A stretch of 64,000 nucleotides of DNA from Ascaris suum. Taxonomy: Eukaryota; Nematoda; Chromadorea; Rhabditida; Ascarididae. The position numbers were made by a program, and so were the translations under genes. The notes beneath the pieces were generated by a model. That model was not told the DNA's origin. It did not search any database and was given only the letters and a program-made list of their open reading frames with translations. Numbering within the stretch: the first letter of the stretch is position 1; every line of letters starts with the position of its first letter. The DNA lies in assembly GCA_013433145.1 (NCBI GenBank), contig CM024173.1:372001-436000 (forward strand). Direction: 5' to 3'. Positions 60,956 through 64,000 of this stretch are shown piece by piece.

Positions 60956-61541
60956 TTTAAAATGTGCTGAAACTCGTCTTTCGAATTTTGTTTCCTTACG
61001 GTATATTTTCATATTTACTGCGACAATTTTATTGCCGAGTGACCACTGCCGCGCCGCTTTCCAATGACGCGCGCGGTCTCTCTCCGTCTCTCCTGTGCGC
61101 GTGCGCTTGTGGCTAATGTTACCCACACCGCGAACGGCGCAACTTTGGTTTGTTTACCTCATTTTCGTAAAAGACGATCGTGGCAAGTGTTGTAGCCTGT
61201 GTGAGCACAGTTTATCTCAGTCAGTGGGCACAGTGTTGTAGCCTAGCTTGTGACTACTAGCCTCATTACTGCTGTCATTATCGAAATCGTTGCTGTTTGC
61301 CAACAACAAAATGAAACAGTTTAAGAGCATAGTCAACAAACTGCAACAATATGCGAATTGCGCTCGAAGTGAATAAATAACGACAAGAGAGGTAAAACCT
61401 CTATGATTAGCAATATTTTATTTATAATTGAAAACCAATCCATCGAACACTGATCTGCCCAAAATTGACGTTTGTGTTTTAGAAATAATTTCATTTCATA
61501 GTTTGGCATCTCCAATAGAAGAATCGCAAATGTAATCTCAC

Positions 61542-61749
61542 CTGCTTTTGACTAAGCACATTAAGAGTGTGCATATACTCGTCGGTTTTACTAGCCAACT
61601 CATTCCTTAACATTTCAGAAGTATCCGCTTTGCGCTCGATTTCCGATTCGCATTCCGAACTATGCGATTTTAGTGCCTCGATTGTTCGACGCAACTTCTC
61701 TTTCTCCTGAAAGACCTTATCAAGCCATTCACTTTTTTCTCGCAACAAG
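61542..61749 (-). CDS. Coiled-coil exon of the minus-strand FYVE-type gene
   Basis: Bounded by a good acceptor (atactcag) and donor (CAG|gtgaga). One base plus 69 open codons: LLREKSEWLDKVFQEKEKLR, then RTIEALKSHSSECESEIERK, then NELASKTDEYMHTLNVLSQK. Heptad-like Leu/Ile/Val spacing with abundant Glu, Lys and Arg gives a clear coiled coil. Splice sites at both ends with a fully open, charged frame make a real exon likely. With the FYVE exon on the same strand, it suggests an early-endosome tether such as EEA1 or a RUFY protein; the link is inferred across about 12 kb that includes the foldback element. Confidence 0.7.
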
Positions 61750-61794
61750 CTGAGTATGATACGTAAAGATCTAAAGAGTCATCAACATCCTTCA

Positions 61795-61866
61795 GCCCAA
61801 CGCCTCTCCTCTCTTTCCTCCCCTCTCAACCCAATGCCCCTCCTCTCTTTTCTTCCCTCCCTCCCA
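61795..61866 (+). repeat. Duplicated polypyrimidine tract
   Basis: About 70 bp almost entirely C/T on the + strand, made of two related halves (CAACGCC... and CAATGCC..., each followed by CTCCTCTCTTT). It lies about 50 bp upstream of the coiled-coil exon on the minus strand, where it is a purine run. Confidence 0.8.
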
Positions 61867-64000
61867 GAAAATTACTATGAATCGCTACCGACTCTGCCGA
61901 ATCCTCGGTGTTTACCACTGCACAGTCATTGCGACGATATTACGTATTAGTAAAGAAGCCCCAATGCTTTCCTGAGACAACGGATTCCGCTGATAAATAT
62001 AATCAATAAGTTGCTGTTGTACGAACGAATGGGAAAATGATGGGAAAAGAATTAGAAAACAAAAGATTCGCCATGACGTTATCCAAAAAAAAAAAAAAAA
62101 AAAAAAAAAAAATTAGGAGATGAATAAAAGCAAAAAGCCTAACAAAACACAGTCATCTTTCATATTAGCGTCAAGACGAGGGAACTGCAACGAGATTTTC
62201 AAACAACGCTTTAATGAGCAAAGTGAAAAGCTTTTAAATTCAGGCCAGCTGAGCAACTGGAAGATCTTCGTAATTAGCGCTATAGTTCCTACTGTTCTTA
62301 TCGCAGTTTTGGTAACAGGGTATCGAATGAGGCTTTTGTTGTGGAAATAAAAATCACATCTTGCAAGGTGTGTCTTTACCACTAAGGTGAAACCACACCA
62401 TTAAGATGCGAACGGCGGGAGAGATGGGAGTGTTGCCTTATTTGGCGCGCAACATACCAAATAATGAAACACTTCTCAATGAAAAAAAAACAACTCGAAC
62501 CACATTTAAAACAGACGTATGAGCGACTAAGCGTGAAATGAATGGACATTCACTGAGCAGGAGCAACATTTTGGTCCTGTATCAGCGGCATCAAAATTGC
62601 ATCGCAAAAAGATAAAAAATGGCAAATCGGCAAAAGAATCAACCAACTTATGGCTTTTTGGCAATACAATGTGGGCTTACTGTTGCATTAGCGTGTTTCA
62701 CAGCAGATCGTTTCTCTTCAGCAGCAACGTTTGTTCAACGTAAATGCATCAAGTATAATGGGAACAGATTCAACTTTTTAAAAAATAAATTACCACGTTC
62801 GTAAGAACAGGCGCTAATATCTGTGAACTTCTTTTACAAAAATCAAAGATCACGAGGCGCATCACTAATCTCGCATGAATAGACGAACCTGCGTTGTAAA
62901 TGGTCGAACGAACCATGTCTAGAACAAGGTTAACTTATTTATCGAAGGATCACAAAGAGGAAATTGAGCAGAGAAAAAGCTATTGCAAATGACCACGCTG
63001 GCGAAAACACATCATCAACTATAAGTTGCAAACATCGCTGTTATCGTGTTGCATGTCATTTCAAACTGCAATCCCCCACGCAAATCAACCAATTCAACGA
63101 CCCTGCAATGCAACGCAGTGCAATGCAAAAAAAGCTATAGAGCATGTACAAGGCCAATTTGCATGAAAACAACCCACGTAATTATTTAAAAGGTTTAAAA
63201 ACGCATTGATGCATAAATACAAAGTGTTCGAAGCATACAGCCTGCATGGTCGCCATCTTATTCGGATGATCCATCTGTCAAAATACGAAAATAATAGTGT
63301 CGCATGATTTCAATAGTATGAAATCCTATAACGCGGTTTCTTTCAAAGCTATTGACAAATGAGGTGGGATACTTATTGCGCTGAAATTTTACGACCGATT
63401 TACATCAGTGAAGTCCATTTTTTCCTGCACCACGTTGTGCACTGAAATTCTGTGAAGTAGAATCTTTCTGGCGCACCCTTAACGTATTCGTCGCCCCTTG
63501 CCCTCTTCACTGTATTCATCCTACTCTCTCCTCCCTCCGCCTCCCGGCCCTTCCCCACCCCTTAACTGCGAACCTTCACAAATTTCGCAACAGCCCATAG
63601 GTTCATTGCACCTGACCTCGAGGCAAAAGAAGCTGATTGAGCTATGAGCCATAAAGGGCTAATCGGGTAGAAATGCGATCAAGTCTAAAGGGGATTGCGA
63701 AGGAAGTGGCTTAATCTTATCGTACTCCAAAGATTTATCAACGCATGCTTCTGAATTTGAAGCGCATTGAACTACTTCGAATATGTGAATTAAAACTGAG
63801 AGGCAAAAAAGTGCAATGAAAAGATAGCAGAATGGAGTTAGATTCATACAAATATACAGAAAGATATTTGTATTGGGCCCAACTGCGCAAAAAAAAAAAC
63901 AGTTCCAACGAAAGAAGTCAACGAAAGCAGCTGTTCTCGCAAATAATTATATGTGAAATCATCTCTTCAATGAAAAAATTCGCAGAGACGTAGAAATTCC
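61867..64000. other. Presumed upstream intron of the minus-strand gene
   Basis: A-rich on the + strand; no convincing exon. Contains a 28-base poly-A (62085-62112). A minus-strand frame at 63659-63847 looks like a signal peptide, but T-rich intron sequence gives such frames easily. Confidence 0.5.
62085..62112 (+). repeat. Poly-A run (28)
   Basis: Twenty-eight consecutive A; could be the tail of a retroposed sequence or simple slippage. No retroposon body is recognised upstream. Confidence 0.97.

Larger units (their letters stand above)
52165..61116. mobile_element. Foldback-type element with arms of 178-bp tandem repeats
   Basis: Two inverted arms (52165-57015 and 59795-61116) enclose a loop of about 2.8 kb. 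Each arm has, from outside in, a GC-rich end (CGCACGCGCAAGG on the left, its diverged inverse on the right), a single-copy stretch containing GCAGTAAATATGAAAATATA, a palindrome (GAGCATTGAATGCTC), the 178-bp array, and a diverged innermost unit ending TATATGACGCGCAA/GTT. The design is that of Drosophila FB and C. elegans Tc4/Tc6-like foldback transposons. I could not identify a target-site duplication. The right end has about 35 bp (around 61035-61068) absent from the left. Confidence 0.8.

Noticed and set aside
62120..62350. 76-residue frame with C-terminal membrane segment, + strand
   Set aside because: Antisense to the inferred gene, no family likeness, begins next to a poly-A run.
63659..63847. 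62-residue secreted peptide with signal sequence, minus strand
   Set aside because: Hydrophobic N-terminus is expected by chance from T-rich intron sequence on this strand; no homology, promoter or splice evidence.

Overview
This is eukaryotic DNA: large AT-rich introns, GT-AG splice sites behind T-rich tracts ending in CAG, TA microsatellites and decayed transposons. Protein similarity points to a nematode. I infer a clade V parasitic worm (strongylid or hookworm-like) from the RTE-type LINE remnant and the long introns; no single marker proves the species. Most long reading frames in the window are chance frames, shadows, or repeats read as protein.

The main gene is a class C GPCR on the + strand, a metabotropic glutamate receptor of the group II / mgl-1 type. 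It is spread over about 34 kb (10756-45216) in roughly 19-20 exons. I could join 12 exons (11524-11723, 14697-14883, and the chain 24422-36862) by matching splice phase and by residue-level alignment to the family. They encode the Venus-flytrap ligand domain, the nine-cysteine domain, and TM1 to TM6. The 3' part (TM7, C-tail, a terminal TFL PDZ ligand) is also present, but needs the distal member of two tandem GTAAGTG donors, and one junction is off by one base. One short ligand-domain exon, expected between 14884 and 24421, was not found. Introns hold three long TA tracts, CA-rich DNA, an imperfect hairpin, a tRNA-like SINE and a 1.6 kb terminal-inverted-repeat element.

From about 47.8 kb to the end, base composition flips from T-rich to A-rich on the + strand, as expected for introns of a minus-strand gene. 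Exons there encode a coiled coil (61542-61749), a probable helix (51723-51808) and the first half of a FYVE zinc finger (49536-49646). I infer an endosomal coiled-coil/FYVE protein (EEA1- or RUFY-like), convergent with the receptor gene.

The most unusual feature is at 52165-61116: a foldback-type element of about 9 kb. Its inverted arms are built from about 26.5 copies (left) and 6.4 copies (right) of a 178-bp tandem repeat, with sequence variants in a higher-order pattern. Its loop holds a broken RTE-type reverse transcriptase (+ strand) and a broken OTU-protease-like gene (- strand). The element appears to sit inside an intron of the FYVE gene.

The first 10.7 kb contains no gene I can support.
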